Below, in pieces: positions 22,521-29,984 of a DNA stretch of 35,086 bases. The stretch is from positions 1 to 35,086 of the forward strand of contig CACDVW010000013.1 in NCBI GenBank assembly GCA_902556355.1, read 5' to 3'. Position 1 is the stretch's first letter. Each line of letters opens with the position of its first letter. Below the pieces are notes generated by a model that saw only the letters and a list, made by a program, of their open reading frames with translations, made no database searches and had not been told where the DNA came from. The translations under genes and the position numbers were made by a program. Source of the DNA: an uncultured SAR86 cluster bacterium (GTDB lineage Bacteria > Pseudomonadota > Gammaproteobacteria > Magnimaribacterales > D2472).

Positions 22521-23741
22521 TTAATGTGTATTCCAGGTTACCGTATCTAAATCAATTCCATCTAGATGCATTTCCCAAAGTGGAGAAAGTTCTCTTAATC
22601 TATCAACCACACTATTTAATATTGATAAAGTTTTATCTACGTCACTTTCTTTTGTAAATCTGCCAAAAGAAAATCTTATTGAGCTGTGAGCTAATTCATC
22701 TTTTCTACCAAGAGCTCTCAAGACATATGAAGGCTCTAGGCTTGCAGAAGTGCAAGCTGAGCCTGAGGATACCGCAATATCTTTAAGACCCATTATTAAT
22801 GATTCTCCCTCAACAAAATTAAAGCTCATATTAAGTATATTTGGGACTTTATTCTTTAAGTCGCCATTGATATAAACATGCTCAATTTTCATAGCTTCGT
22901 CTAAAAATTTTTCATGGTATTTTGCAATCATTTCATGATCTTTTGTCATTTCTAATTTAGCAATTCTAAATGCTTCTCCCATGCCAACAATTTGATGAGG
23001 GGCTAATGTTCCAGACCTCATGCCTCTTTCGTGGCCACCACCATGAATTAATGCTTCGATTCTTACTCTTGGCTTTCTTCTTACAAATAAAGCACCAATG
23101 CCTTTTGGTCCATAAGTTTTATGAGCAGAAAATGACATCAAGTCTACAGGCAGTGTTGAAAGATCAATTTTGACCTTTCCAGTACTTTGAGCAGCATCAA
23201 CATGGAAAAATACACCTGATTCTCTTGTAATTTCTCCAATTGATTGCAAGTCATTTAATGTTCCAAGCTCATTATTGATATGCATTAATGAAACTAATAT
23301 TGTAGATTCTTTTATGGCCTCTTTTACCTGCTCAGGTTGAATAATACCAAATTCATTGGGCTCAAGATAAGTAACTTCAAAACCCTCTCTTTCTAATTGT
23401 CTACATGGATCTAAAACTGCTTTATGTTCTATTTTTGAAGTAATAATATGATTTCCCTTAGATTTATAAAATCTGGCAACACCTTTTACAGCAAGGTTAT
23501 CAGCCTCAGTAGCACCAGATGTCCATACAATTTCTCTTGGATCTGCGTTCACAAGGTTAGCTACATGTGATCTGGCCTCTTCAACAGCATCGTCAGCTTT
23601 CCATCCGTATCTATGAGAACGAGATGCTGGGTTACCAAATTCACCATCAGGTGTAAGATACTCCATCATCTTTGATGCTACACGAGGATCAACAGGAGTA
23701 GTTGATGCATAATCTAAATATATGGTTGATTTTTCAGTCAT
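22521..23741 (-). CDS. iscS: Cysteine desulfurase IscS
   Basis: A 406-aa PLP enzyme (E. coli 404) that takes sulfur from cysteine for Fe-S clusters and tRNA thiolation. It begins [16 protein letters not shown]; the PLP lysine is in [17 protein letters not shown] near residue 208; the persulfide cysteine is in [21 protein letters not shown] near residue 330; and [12 protein letters not shown] near residue 75 is typical of the group. Its ATG follows the iscR stop directly, so regulator and desulfurase are cotranslated. Confidence 0.98.
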   Translation of the reverse strand: MTEKSTIYLDYASTTPVDPRVASKMMEYLTPDGEFGNPASRSHRYGWKADDAVEEARSHVANLVNADPREIVWTSGATEADNLAVKGVARFYKSKGNHIITSKIEHKAVLDPCRQLEREGFEVTYLEPNEFGIIQPEQVKEAIKESTILVSLMHINNELGTLNDLQSIGEITRESGVFFHVDAAQSTGKVKIDLSTLPVDLMSFSAHKTYGPKGIGALFVRRKPRVRIEALIHGGGHERGMRSGTLAPHQIVGMGEAFRIAKLEMTKDHEMIAKYHEKFLDEAMKIEHVYINGDLKNKVPNILNMSFNFVEGESLIMGLKDIAVSSGSACTSASLEPSYVLRALGRKDELAHSSIRFSFGRFTKESDVDKTLSILNSVVDRLRELSPLWEMHLDGIDLDTVTWNTH

Positions 23742-24176
23742 TTATACAATCTCTCTTATCTTTATATATGGGTCACTGTTAGTTTCTACAAGTGTGTTAA
23801 TTGTTATATTGCTTAAATAATTGTTTACGACGTCATTAAGCTCATGCCATAAGTTATGGGTATTGCATTTTTTTCCATCATTGCACGTGCTCATGCCACT
23901 ACAACTTGTTGCATCTAAGTCTTCTTCAACAGCATTCATGATATCTTTGATTGTAACTAATGCTGGATCCTTGGCATAAAGATAGCCGCCATTGCGACCT
24001 CTCGAACTAGCAACTATTCCGTAAAGCCTAAGCTTTCTGAAAATTTGTTCTAAATATGATATTTCAATATTTTGATTAGCAGATATATCAGATAGTGAAA
24101 CTGGGCCTTCTGAAGCCAAAAGACGAAGTTCAACTAAAGCATTAACAGCGTATTTACTTTTTGTAGTTAATTTCAC
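23742..24176 (-). CDS. iscR: Fe-S cluster-sensing transcription regulator IscR
   Basis: A 144-aa Rrf2-family regulator. The winged helix is at about residues 1-65 ([46 protein letters not shown]). The [2Fe-2S] ligands are C, C, C and H in [19 protein letters not shown], with spacings 6-6-3 identical to Cys92, Cys98, Cys104 and His107 of E. coli IscR. It should sense cluster supply and repress this operon when loaded. The start is GTG at 24176: the product aligns with E. coli 'MRLTSKGRYAV' and no upstream in-frame start exists in the 26-bp gap. There is no ribosome-binding site. A predicted promoter would start the RNA on or within a base or two of this GTG. Confidence 0.96.
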   Translation of the reverse strand: MKLTTKSKYAVNALVELRLLASEGPVSLSDISANQNIEISYLEQIFRKLRLYGIVASSRGRNGGYLYAKDPALVTIKDIMNAVEEDLDATSCSGMSTCNDGKKCNTHNLWHELNDVVNNYLSNITINTLVETNSDPYIKIREIV

Positions 24177-24182
24177 GCATGA

Positions 24183-24210
24183 ATTATAAATACCTGACTA
24201 ATTTAGTCAA
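24183..24210 (-). promoter_or_regulatory. Predicted sigma-70 promoter of the isc operon, inside the end of purC
   Basis: On the minus strand TTGACT (24210-24205) and TATAAT (24188-24183) are separated by 16 bp, five of six and six of six matches to the sigma-70 boxes. The -35 box uses the last codons of purC (GTT GAC TAA). Counting 6-8 bases after the -10 box places transcription start at about 24175-24177, on the GTG start codon of iscR. The promoter is seen in sequence; its activity is inferred. Confidence 0.75.
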
Positions 24211-24214
24211 CTAT
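24190..24214 (-). promoter_or_regulatory. IscR type-1 operator overlapping the isc promoter and the purC stop codon
   Basis: The 25-bp site reads, on the minus strand, ATAGTTGACT, then AAAT, then TAGTCAGGTAT. This fits the E. coli type-1 IscR consensus (ATASYYGACT, RWWW, YAGTCRRSTAT) at every position, and the reverse complement fits as well, as expected for a dimer site. It covers the -35 box and most of the spacer of the predicted promoter, so bound [2Fe-2S]-IscR should block RNA polymerase. It spans the purC stop codon. The consensus is quoted from memory of the E. coli work. Confidence 0.85.
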
Positions 24215-24925
24215 TATATTCATACCAAGTCTATCGGCGACCTGATGGTATGATTCAACAACATCACCGAGACCTTGTCTAAACCTATCTTTATCCATCT
24301 TCTTTAAAGTTTCAGAATCCCATAACCTACATCCATCTGGAGTAAACTCATCAGCCAATAAAATCTTGCCTTGACTGCAAACACCAAATTCAACTTTAAA
24401 ATCTACTAATATTAAATTAGAGTTGATAAATAGCTCTTTTAAGACAGTATTTACTTTATAAGTGAGCTCTTTCATCTTCTCAATTTGGTCTTTACTAGCC
24501 CAACCAAAAGAAATAATGTGCTCGTCATTTATTAATGGATCGCCCAAATCATCATCTTTTAAAAAAAATTCAAATAAAGGATTTTCTAGTATAAGCCCAT
24601 CCTCAGTGCCTAATCTTCTACATATTGATCCAGACGCTCTATTTCTAATAACGCATTCAATTGGAAACATATCTAATTTATAAACAAGAGAGTCATTACT
24701 GTTAAGAACTTCAATGTGATGAGTCTCGACACCATTTTTTTCAAGATGGTCCATAATAAATGCATTAAATTGGTTATTAACAGCACCTTTACCTAGTAAA
24801 GCTTCTTTCTTTTTGCCATCAAAAGCAGAAGTATCGTCACTAAAGTGCATCACCAGTTGATCATTGTCAGATGTAGTAAATAATGACTTTGCTTTTCCTT
24901 TAGTTATTTCTTTAATTTTTTCCAT
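24203..24925 (-). CDS. purC: SAICAR synthetase (phosphoribosylaminoimidazole-succinocarboxamide synthase)
   Basis: A 240-aa enzyme (E. coli 237) that joins CAIR and aspartate with ATP in purine synthesis. It begins KIKEITKGKAKSLFTTSDND; other family segments are FSDDTSAFDGKKKE near residue 29, ECVIRNRASGSICRRLG near 90, LVDFKVEFG near 175 and LADEFTPDGCRLWD near 192. The order dapA-bamC-purC is as in E. coli. It lies 8 bp after bamC. Its last codons double as the -35 box and operator of the isc operon. Confidence 0.98.
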   Translation of the reverse strand: MEKIKEITKGKAKSLFTTSDNDQLVMHFSDDTSAFDGKKKEALLGKGAVNNQFNAFIMDHLEKNGVETHHIEVLNSNDSLVYKLDMFPIECVIRNRASGSICRRLGTEDGLILENPLFEFFLKDDDLGDPLINDEHIISFGWASKDQIEKMKELTYKVNTVLKELFINSNLILVDFKVEFGVCSQGKILLADEFTPDGCRLWDSETLKKMDKDRFRQGLGDVVESYHQVADRLGMNIIVD

Positions 24926-24933
24926 AATTAGCC

Positions 24934-25911
24934 TTAACTTAGAGATTCATTAATTTTTGAGATTAGCTTTTCAGCTTCTTCAATTTTACCATCTTTTGAA
25001 TATGCTCTTACATATGTTTTATTATTTTTTACTGTAATTTTTACCTCAAATTGAGCACCATCAAAATTAACTTTTTGATTTTTATCATTTCTTCCAAAAT
25101 TTAAAAATGAGAAAAAGCTACCTTCTTCTTCTTCAGCGTAACTAACATAAAAAATACCATTACTTCTATCCTTGTCATTAGCAAGAATTTCAGACGCATT
25201 CATAGCTTTTGTGACCGAAGACCATGCCCTGTCAAAATTTAAATCAAGCTCTATGACGGTTTGGCCATTCTCAACAAAAATCTTTGCTTTCTTTATATCA
25301 TTTAAGTTTTGAGCAGCTAGAGATGTTCCAGAAAACTGATCAACAGACTCAGCAAAATAATTTACTAAATTACTAAGCTCAGACTGGATAAGCTCAGGAT
25401 TACTTATAATTTCATTAGAATTTTTATCTAACTGAGCTAAGAAGATTTCTGTTGAAGCTTCTTTTATACCATGCTCAATTTTCATTTTTAATATTGAGGT
25501 TTCATCAAAATTTATATCAATTTCACCAGTTAAAGGGTCGGCATTTAGCGTTTCAAACAATGATGTATTCCAATAGCTTTTTGTTATAGGCCATGATGTA
25601 GATGGTAAAGTCTCAACATATATCCACATCAACTCACCTAAACGCCTTAATTGAACAGAGCTATTTCCAGAGGATGCAAAGATTTGTCTAGGCTTAGGAA
25701 CCTCTTGATCATCAGATAATTCATTTACAACATTAACTGGATAATGATTTTCAATAACAATTACATTTAAGTCATCTGGTAACTGCATATCCTCTTCAAC
25801 TTTTTCTTTCAGAAATGCATTTTTTGTTGGTGGGAACATTCCTTCTGGTCCAGATATATATGAGCATGAAGATGTTAAGATTAATATATTGATTATAAAA
25901 AAATTTTTCAT
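24934..25911 (-). CDS. bamC: Outer-membrane assembly lipoprotein BamC
   Basis: A 325-aa lipoprotein (E. coli 344). The short signal FFIINILILTSSCSY has the lipobox TSSC, giving lipidation at Cys near residue 16. The unstructured N-terminal part (VEEDMQLPDDLNVI) would run along BamD; two helix-grip domains follow, at about residues 90-215 and 220-325 (LGELMWIYVETLPSTSWPITKSYW, ELDLNFDRAWSSVTKAM). Recognition rests on lipobox, length, these segments and the conserved place between dapA and purC. Its ATG follows the dapA stop directly. Confidence 0.9.
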   Translation of the reverse strand: MKNFFIINILILTSSCSYISGPEGMFPPTKNAFLKEKVEEDMQLPDDLNVIVIENHYPVNVVNELSDDQEVPKPRQIFASSGNSSVQLRRLGELMWIYVETLPSTSWPITKSYWNTSLFETLNADPLTGEIDINFDETSILKMKIEHGIKEASTEIFLAQLDKNSNEIISNPELIQSELSNLVNYFAESVDQFSGTSLAAQNLNDIKKAKIFVENGQTVIELDLNFDRAWSSVTKAMNASEILANDKDRSNGIFYVSYAEEEEGSFFSFLNFGRNDKNQKVNFDGAQFEVKITVKNNKTYVRAYSKDGKIEEAEKLISKINESLS

Positions 25912-26799
25912 TTAAATTAATTTAAGTTTATTTAGTTCTGACAAAATTTCATCATGATAAGTTTCATCTAATTCTATTAAAGGAAGTCTAATTGAATTTT
26001 CAATCATTCCTATTTTAGTTAACATCCATTTTACTGGTATTGGATTTGATTCAACAAATAATAATCTATATATATTGTTGTTAACTTCATTCAATTTCTT
26101 TGCCTCTGCAATATTATCATCTCTTATATGTTTGCATATTTGTGAAATTGATTTTGGTATAACATTAGCTGCCACAGATATAACTCCGTGAGCTCCTTCT
26201 ATCAAAGAATCCATGAAGGTAGGATCATCACCAGAAAAAATAGCAAAATCGGAGGAATTGTTAGAAATTTTAACTAGTTCTTTTATTCTTTCAACATCAT
26301 CAACAGCTTCTTTTAGACCAACAATATTTTTATGTTCAGAAAGAATGCTAACAGTTTCAGGTTTTAAATCACAAGCTGTTCTTGAAGGCACATTATATAA
26401 AATTTGTTTAATATCTACGTTATTAGCAATTTTTTCATAATGTGCTAGTAATCCTTTTTGATTAGGCTTGTTATAGTATGGAGTAACTAGTAGAACATAA
26501 TCTGCACCTTTTAATTTTGCTTCAAGAGATAGTTCTACTGCTTCGTCTGTTGAGTTTGCGCCTGTTCCCGCAATAACGGGTATTCTGTTATGAATATATT
26601 TTACTGTATAGTCAATTACTTCAATATGTTCTTTTACGTTTAAAGTAGCTGATTCGCCTGTAGTTCCAACAGAAACTATTCCATTGGTTTCATTGTCTAT
26701 ATGCCAGTCTAAAAGATTACTGAGAGATTCATAATCAACATCACCATTCTTTAAAAGAGGTGTTACTAGAGCAACTAAACTGCCTTGTAAAACTTGCAT
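25912..26799 (-). CDS. dapA: 4-hydroxy-tetrahydrodipicolinate synthase
   Basis: A 295-aa TIM-barrel aldolase (E. coli 292) that condenses pyruvate with aspartate semialdehyde, the entry to lysine and diaminopimelate synthesis. GSLVALVTPLLKNGDVDYESL opens the protein in family style; VGTTGESATLN near residue 43, the catalytic tyrosine in ILYNVPSRTACDL near residue 134 and the Schiff-base lysine in IVGLKEAVDD near residue 162 are all present. It heads the long minus-strand run towards der; the 68-bp divergent spacer to bcp should hold its promoter. I see no lysine riboswitch in that short space. Confidence 0.98.
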   Translation of the reverse strand: MQVLQGSLVALVTPLLKNGDVDYESLSNLLDWHIDNETNGIVSVGTTGESATLNVKEHIEVIDYTVKYIHNRIPVIAGTGANSTDEAVELSLEAKLKGADYVLLVTPYYNKPNQKGLLAHYEKIANNVDIKQILYNVPSRTACDLKPETVSILSEHKNIVGLKEAVDDVERIKELVKISNNSSDFAIFSGDDPTFMDSLIEGAHGVISVAANVIPKSISQICKHIRDDNIAEAKKLNEVNNNIYRLLFVESNPIPVKWMLTKIGMIENSIRLPLIELDETYHDEILSELNKLKLI

Positions 26800-26867
26800 T
26801 GATAAAATTTTCAGTAAAAAATAGGACTATACACTATTTTATTAAAAATACTTATAAGGTAACAAAT
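26800..26867. promoter_or_regulatory. Divergent promoter region between dapA and bcp
   Basis: This 68-bp AT-rich spacer must serve both dapA (minus) and bcp (plus). On the minus strand TATAGT is a possible -10 box for dapA, but no good -35 stands at the right distance. On the plus strand the bcp ribosome site AAGG precedes its ATG by 8 bases. No hairpin or riboswitch is visible. Confidence 0.35.
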
Positions 26868-27338
26868 ATGGCTAAAAATTTAGAAGGTAAAAAATGTCCT
26901 AAGTTTAGTGCAGAATGCACGAGCGGGTTAAGTCTTTCCAATAAGGATTTTGAGGGAAAGAATTTTGTTATTTATTTTTATCCAAAAGATAGCACTCCTG
27001 GGTGTACTACTGAAGGTCAAGAGTTTAGGGATAACTATAAATCTTTTAAAAAACTTAATACTGAAATTCTTGGTGTATCTAGAGATTCAATCAAGAGCCA
27101 TGAGAATTTTAAGTCAAAACAATCTTTCCCATTTGAACTATTATCAGATCCTGATGAACAAGTTTGCAATGCTTTTGATGTAATGAAATTAAAATCTATG
27201 TATGGAAGAGAGTATATAGGAGTTGATAGGTGTACCTTCTTAATAGATGTAAATGGGAAAGTTTTAAAGGAATGGCGATCAGTAAAAGTTAAAGGTCATG
27301 TTGAGGAAGTGTTAAATACTGTTAAAGATTTAACTTAA
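26868..27338 (+). CDS. bcp: Thiol peroxidase of the Bcp/PrxQ type
   Basis: The real start is the ATG at 26868 (MAKNLEGKKCPKFSAE, 156 aa), preceded by AAGG; the ORF track's 192-aa version adds 36 residues of non-coding spacer. Bcp reduces hydrogen and organic peroxides with thioredoxin. The peroxidatic cysteine is in YPKDSTPGCTTEGQEFRD near residue 46. In E. coli Bcp a resolving cysteine lies five residues on; here that position is Gln51, so the enzyme may act with one cysteine or use another, such as that in EQVCNAFDV. The neighbourhood beside dapA is as in E. coli, though gcvR is absent. The last 9 bases overlap the convergent perM-like gene. Confidence 0.95.
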   Translation: MAKNLEGKKCPKFSAECTSGLSLSNKDFEGKNFVIYFYPKDSTPGCTTEGQEFRDNYKSFKKLNTEILGVSRDSIKSHENFKSKQSFPFELLSDPDEQVCNAFDVMKLKSMYGREYIGVDRCTFLIDVNGKVLKEWRSVKVKGHVEEVLNTVKDLT

Positions 27339-28394
27339 ATCGCTATTTGACGATGATGGCCATGCATTCCATACCGCTTTTATAAAAGTTGCAATTGGTA
27401 TTGAAAAGAATACTCCCCAAAAACCAAACATGCTTCCAAAAATAAATACTGCCAGTATTATTACCACAGGATGTAATTTTACTGTTTCTGAAAAAATTAT
27501 AGGTACAAGTAAGTTACCGTCTAGGGCTTGTAAAAGAAGATATAAGCCTATTAACAAATAGAATTCTGTTCCTAAGCCAAACTGAAGCAAACCTACTACA
27601 ACAATAGGAATGGTTACCAAAAAAGCTCCAACATAAGGAATAATTACTGATAAACCAACTAATACAGACAATAAAGCTGAATACTTTAAACCCAGAGAAG
27701 CAAATATAATTGCTGCAGCAATTCCAACAATAAATATTTCAATTGTCTTGCCTCTTACATAGTTACTTAACTGAATATCCATTTCAGCCCATATATTAGT
27801 CAGCATTTCTCTCTTTCCTGGGATAATCTTTATAAAACCCTCAATAATATTTTTTCTATCAAATAAAAAGAAGTACACAAGTATTGGGAACAAAATAATA
27901 TATAACAGAAATGTTATTGCACTTTGTATGCCTGAAATAGATGACTTAATAATATTTTGAGCTATTTCACTGACCTCCTCTGATACCGCCTGGAAAAAGA
28001 TAGATATCTGTTCAGAAGAAACTAAATCAGGGAACTTGGTAGGCAATCCAGATATAAAATCAAGAAAATTATTTATAAGATTTGGAACATCAAGAATAAA
28101 AGCTTGAAGCTGAATATATAAAAGAGGTACCAACCATATCAATAGAGCTGCGCCTGTAATTATGAAAACTGAAAAAGTAATAATCAATGCAACATTTGCA
28201 CTGACATCATAAGACTGAATTTTTTTTTGCATGCCAACTAGCAGATAAGCAACAACTATGCTTATCATAAAAGGCGTTAAAATTGATCCGAAGAATGATA
28301 TGACTAGAAAAAATAATAAAATTGCTAACGAGAAGATTATTGTCTCCTCATTGCTAAATATATTTTTTAATACTTTATTTACTTGTTCAAACAT
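27330..28394 (-). CDS. perM: PerM/AI-2E family inner-membrane permease
   Basis: A 354-aa membrane protein (E. coli PerM 353) of the AI-2E exporter family. It has paired N-terminal segments (IIFSLAILLFFLVISFFG, LTPFMISIVVAYLLVG), one near residue 70, then an amphipathic region (residues 90-150), then several segments including LLYIILFPILVYFFLFDRKN and LSVIIPYVGAFLVTIPIVVVG. The C-terminal GSMFGFWGVFFSIPIATFIKAVWNAWP is typical. The transported substrate is unknown in this family. It is divergent from bepA, as in E. coli, and convergent with bcp. Confidence 0.88.
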   Translation of the reverse strand: MFEQVNKVLKNIFSNEETIIFSLAILLFFLVISFFGSILTPFMISIVVAYLLVGMQKKIQSYDVSANVALIITFSVFIITGAALLIWLVPLLYIQLQAFILDVPNLINNFLDFISGLPTKFPDLVSSEQISIFFQAVSEEVSEIAQNIIKSSISGIQSAITFLLYIILFPILVYFFLFDRKNIIEGFIKIIPGKREMLTNIWAEMDIQLSNYVRGKTIEIFIVGIAAAIIFASLGLKYSALLSVLVGLSVIIPYVGAFLVTIPIVVVGLLQFGLGTEFYLLIGLYLLLQALDGNLLVPIIFSETVKLHPVVIILAVFIFGSMFGFWGVFFSIPIATFIKAVWNAWPSSSNSDLS

Positions 28395-28556
28395 TTCAAT
28401 CTTAAATAATTACTATATTAAATTATGAACTACATGGTTAAAAAGCAGTCAAAATCTATAAATTTATAATAACTTAACCTTTAACATGGGATATATTAAT
28501 CTAAAAAACACGTTTATGTTAGTTTTAGCAAGATTGGATAAATTTTTAAATTAAAA
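28395..28556. promoter_or_regulatory. Divergent spacer between perM and bepA
   Basis: This 162-bp AT-rich stretch is the longest non-coding piece in the window. On the plus strand TATAAT at 28465-28470 could be a -10 box for bepA, but it lacks a clear -35. On the minus strand TTGACT is followed 19 bp later by CATAAT, a possible but over-long perM promoter. No hairpin, small RNA or short gene is evident, and there is no clear ribosome site before the bepA ATG. Confidence 0.3.
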
Positions 28557-29984
28557 ATGAAGAAATATATTCTATTAATAACTGCCGTCATATCTTTGCC
28601 ATTTATCAGTAAAGAAGAAAATGAATTGGTATTGCCTGAGCTTGGTGACAGAGTTTCTGGAGCAGTATCTACAGCCGAAGAAAAAATAATAGGTAGAGAA
28701 TTTTTAAAGCAAGTATACTTTCAAGCACCTTTAATATCTGACCCTTTAATACAGGAATACACAGAACTTCTAACATACAGACTATCAGAATATAGTGAGG
28801 TTAAGGACAGGCGTTTCACTGTACTTTTAATAGATGACGATTCTTTAAATGCTTTTGCCGCTCCAGGTGGGGTAATCGGTGTTAATGGAGGCCTATTTCT
28901 AAATGCAGACAATGAGGCACAATTTTCATCAGTTATGGCTCATGAACTTGCTCATTTAAGTCAAAGACACTTTGCAAGAAATGTTCTAAATGCTCAAGAT
29001 AGAAGCCTTGCATCTTCATTAACAATGATCTCATCAATTGCATTGGCATTAATAAGCAATAATCCAGGAGCAATGGTTGTGGGACCAGCTTTAATGCAAA
29101 CTCAAAATCTAAGATATAGTAGGCTCTTTGAAAAAGAAGCAGACAGAGTTGGCTTTGCAAACCTTGTCAGGGCTGGATACAACCCAAAAGCAATGGGTGA
29201 AATGTTTGAAAATATGAATGATCTTAGAAGGCTTGCTGGTGAAGCCCCTCCGGAATTTTTATTAACTCACCCCTTGTCATCTTCAAGGATAAGTGATGCG
29301 CTAAATGCTGCAGAAGGTATTCCTGAAGAAGGTACTAAAAAAGATTCTTTAGAATTTTCACTAATTAAATCAAGGCTGAAAGTTTACTATGAAAGTATTC
29401 CAAGCCAATCAATAAGATATTTCAATGCTGAAATGAAAAAAGAAAACTCAGATTCTAATATTTATGGCCTTGCTCTGGCATATAGTCAAAATAATAACTC
29501 TAGAGAATCAGAGAATCTTATTAATGTTCTCTTAAAAAAATATCCAAAAAACTTATTCTTAAATACATCTAAAATTGAAATTCTTACTAAAACTCAAAAG
29601 TATGATGAAGCCCTACAACTGGCAAATACTTTTTTAGAAATTTCTCCAAAGAACTATCCGTTAACTATTACTAAATCAAAATTATTACTTGAAATGAAAA
29701 GGTTTTTTGAATCTGAAGAATTGATACGCGATCAATTAATAAGAAGAAATGAAGATCCTGAATTATGGTTATTGTTGTCTGAGATTCAGAGAAATAGCAA
29801 AAATATAGTTGGCTATCATCAGTCCAGAGCAGAATATTTTTTATTGCTGGGTCAAAATGAGCAGGCCCTTGGGCAACTTGAGTTTGCTTTAAATCTAACT
29901 AAAAATAATTTTCAGGTTTCTGAGAGAATAATGAATCAAATTATATCAATCAAGAAAGCTATTGGGGAATCTCGGGGTTTTTAG
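28557..29984 (+). CDS. bepA: Periplasmic M48 metalloprotease / chaperone BepA
   Basis: A 475-aa secreted protein (E. coli 487). After a signal peptide (KKYILLITAVISLPFIS) comes the M48 peptidase domain: NAFAAPGGVIGVNGGLF near residue 97, the zinc motif VMAHELAHLSQRH near residue 126 and the third-ligand segment RLFEKEADRVGFANLVRAGY near residue 190. A TPR-rich C-terminal half follows from about residue 290 (KIEILTKTQKYDEALQLANTFLEISPKNYP). BepA promotes maturation of the LptD outer-membrane transporter and degrades stalled forms at the BAM complex. It belongs functionally with bamB and bamC in this window. The last 26 bp overlap the convergent MFS gene. Confidence 0.93.
   Translation: MKKYILLITAVISLPFISKEENELVLPELGDRVSGAVSTAEEKIIGREFLKQVYFQAPLISDPLIQEYTELLTYRLSEYSEVKDRRFTVLLIDDDSLNAFAAPGGVIGVNGGLFLNADNEAQFSSVMAHELAHLSQRHFARNVLNAQDRSLASSLTMISSIALALISNNPGAMVVGPALMQTQNLRYSRLFEKEADRVGFANLVRAGYNPKAMGEMFENMNDLRRLAGEAPPEFLLTHPLSSSRISDALNAAEGIPEEGTKKDSLEFSLIKSRLKVYYESIPSQSIRYFNAEMKKENSDSNIYGLALAYSQNNNSRESENLINVLLKKYPKNLFLNTSKIEILTKTQKYDEALQLANTFLEISPKNYPLTITKSKLLLEMKRFFESEELIRDQLIRRNEDPELWLLLSEIQRNSKNIVGYHQSRAEYFLLLGQNEQALGQLEFALNLTKNNFQVSERIMNQIISIKKAIGESRGF

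Noticed and set aside
26760-26867. N-terminal extension of bcp in the ORF track (192 aa)
   Set aside because: The ATG at 26868 has a ribosome site and gives the normal Bcp N-terminus; the extension runs through the dapA-bcp spacer and into the dapA 5' end.
26800-26867. Possible lysine riboswitch before dapA
   Set aside because: The spacer is only 68 bp with no visible multi-helix fold; far too short for a lysine riboswitch.
28395-28556. Small RNA or short gene in the largest spacer
   Set aside because: The sequence is AT-rich without a GC-rich stem followed by a T run, and without an open frame with a ribosome site.
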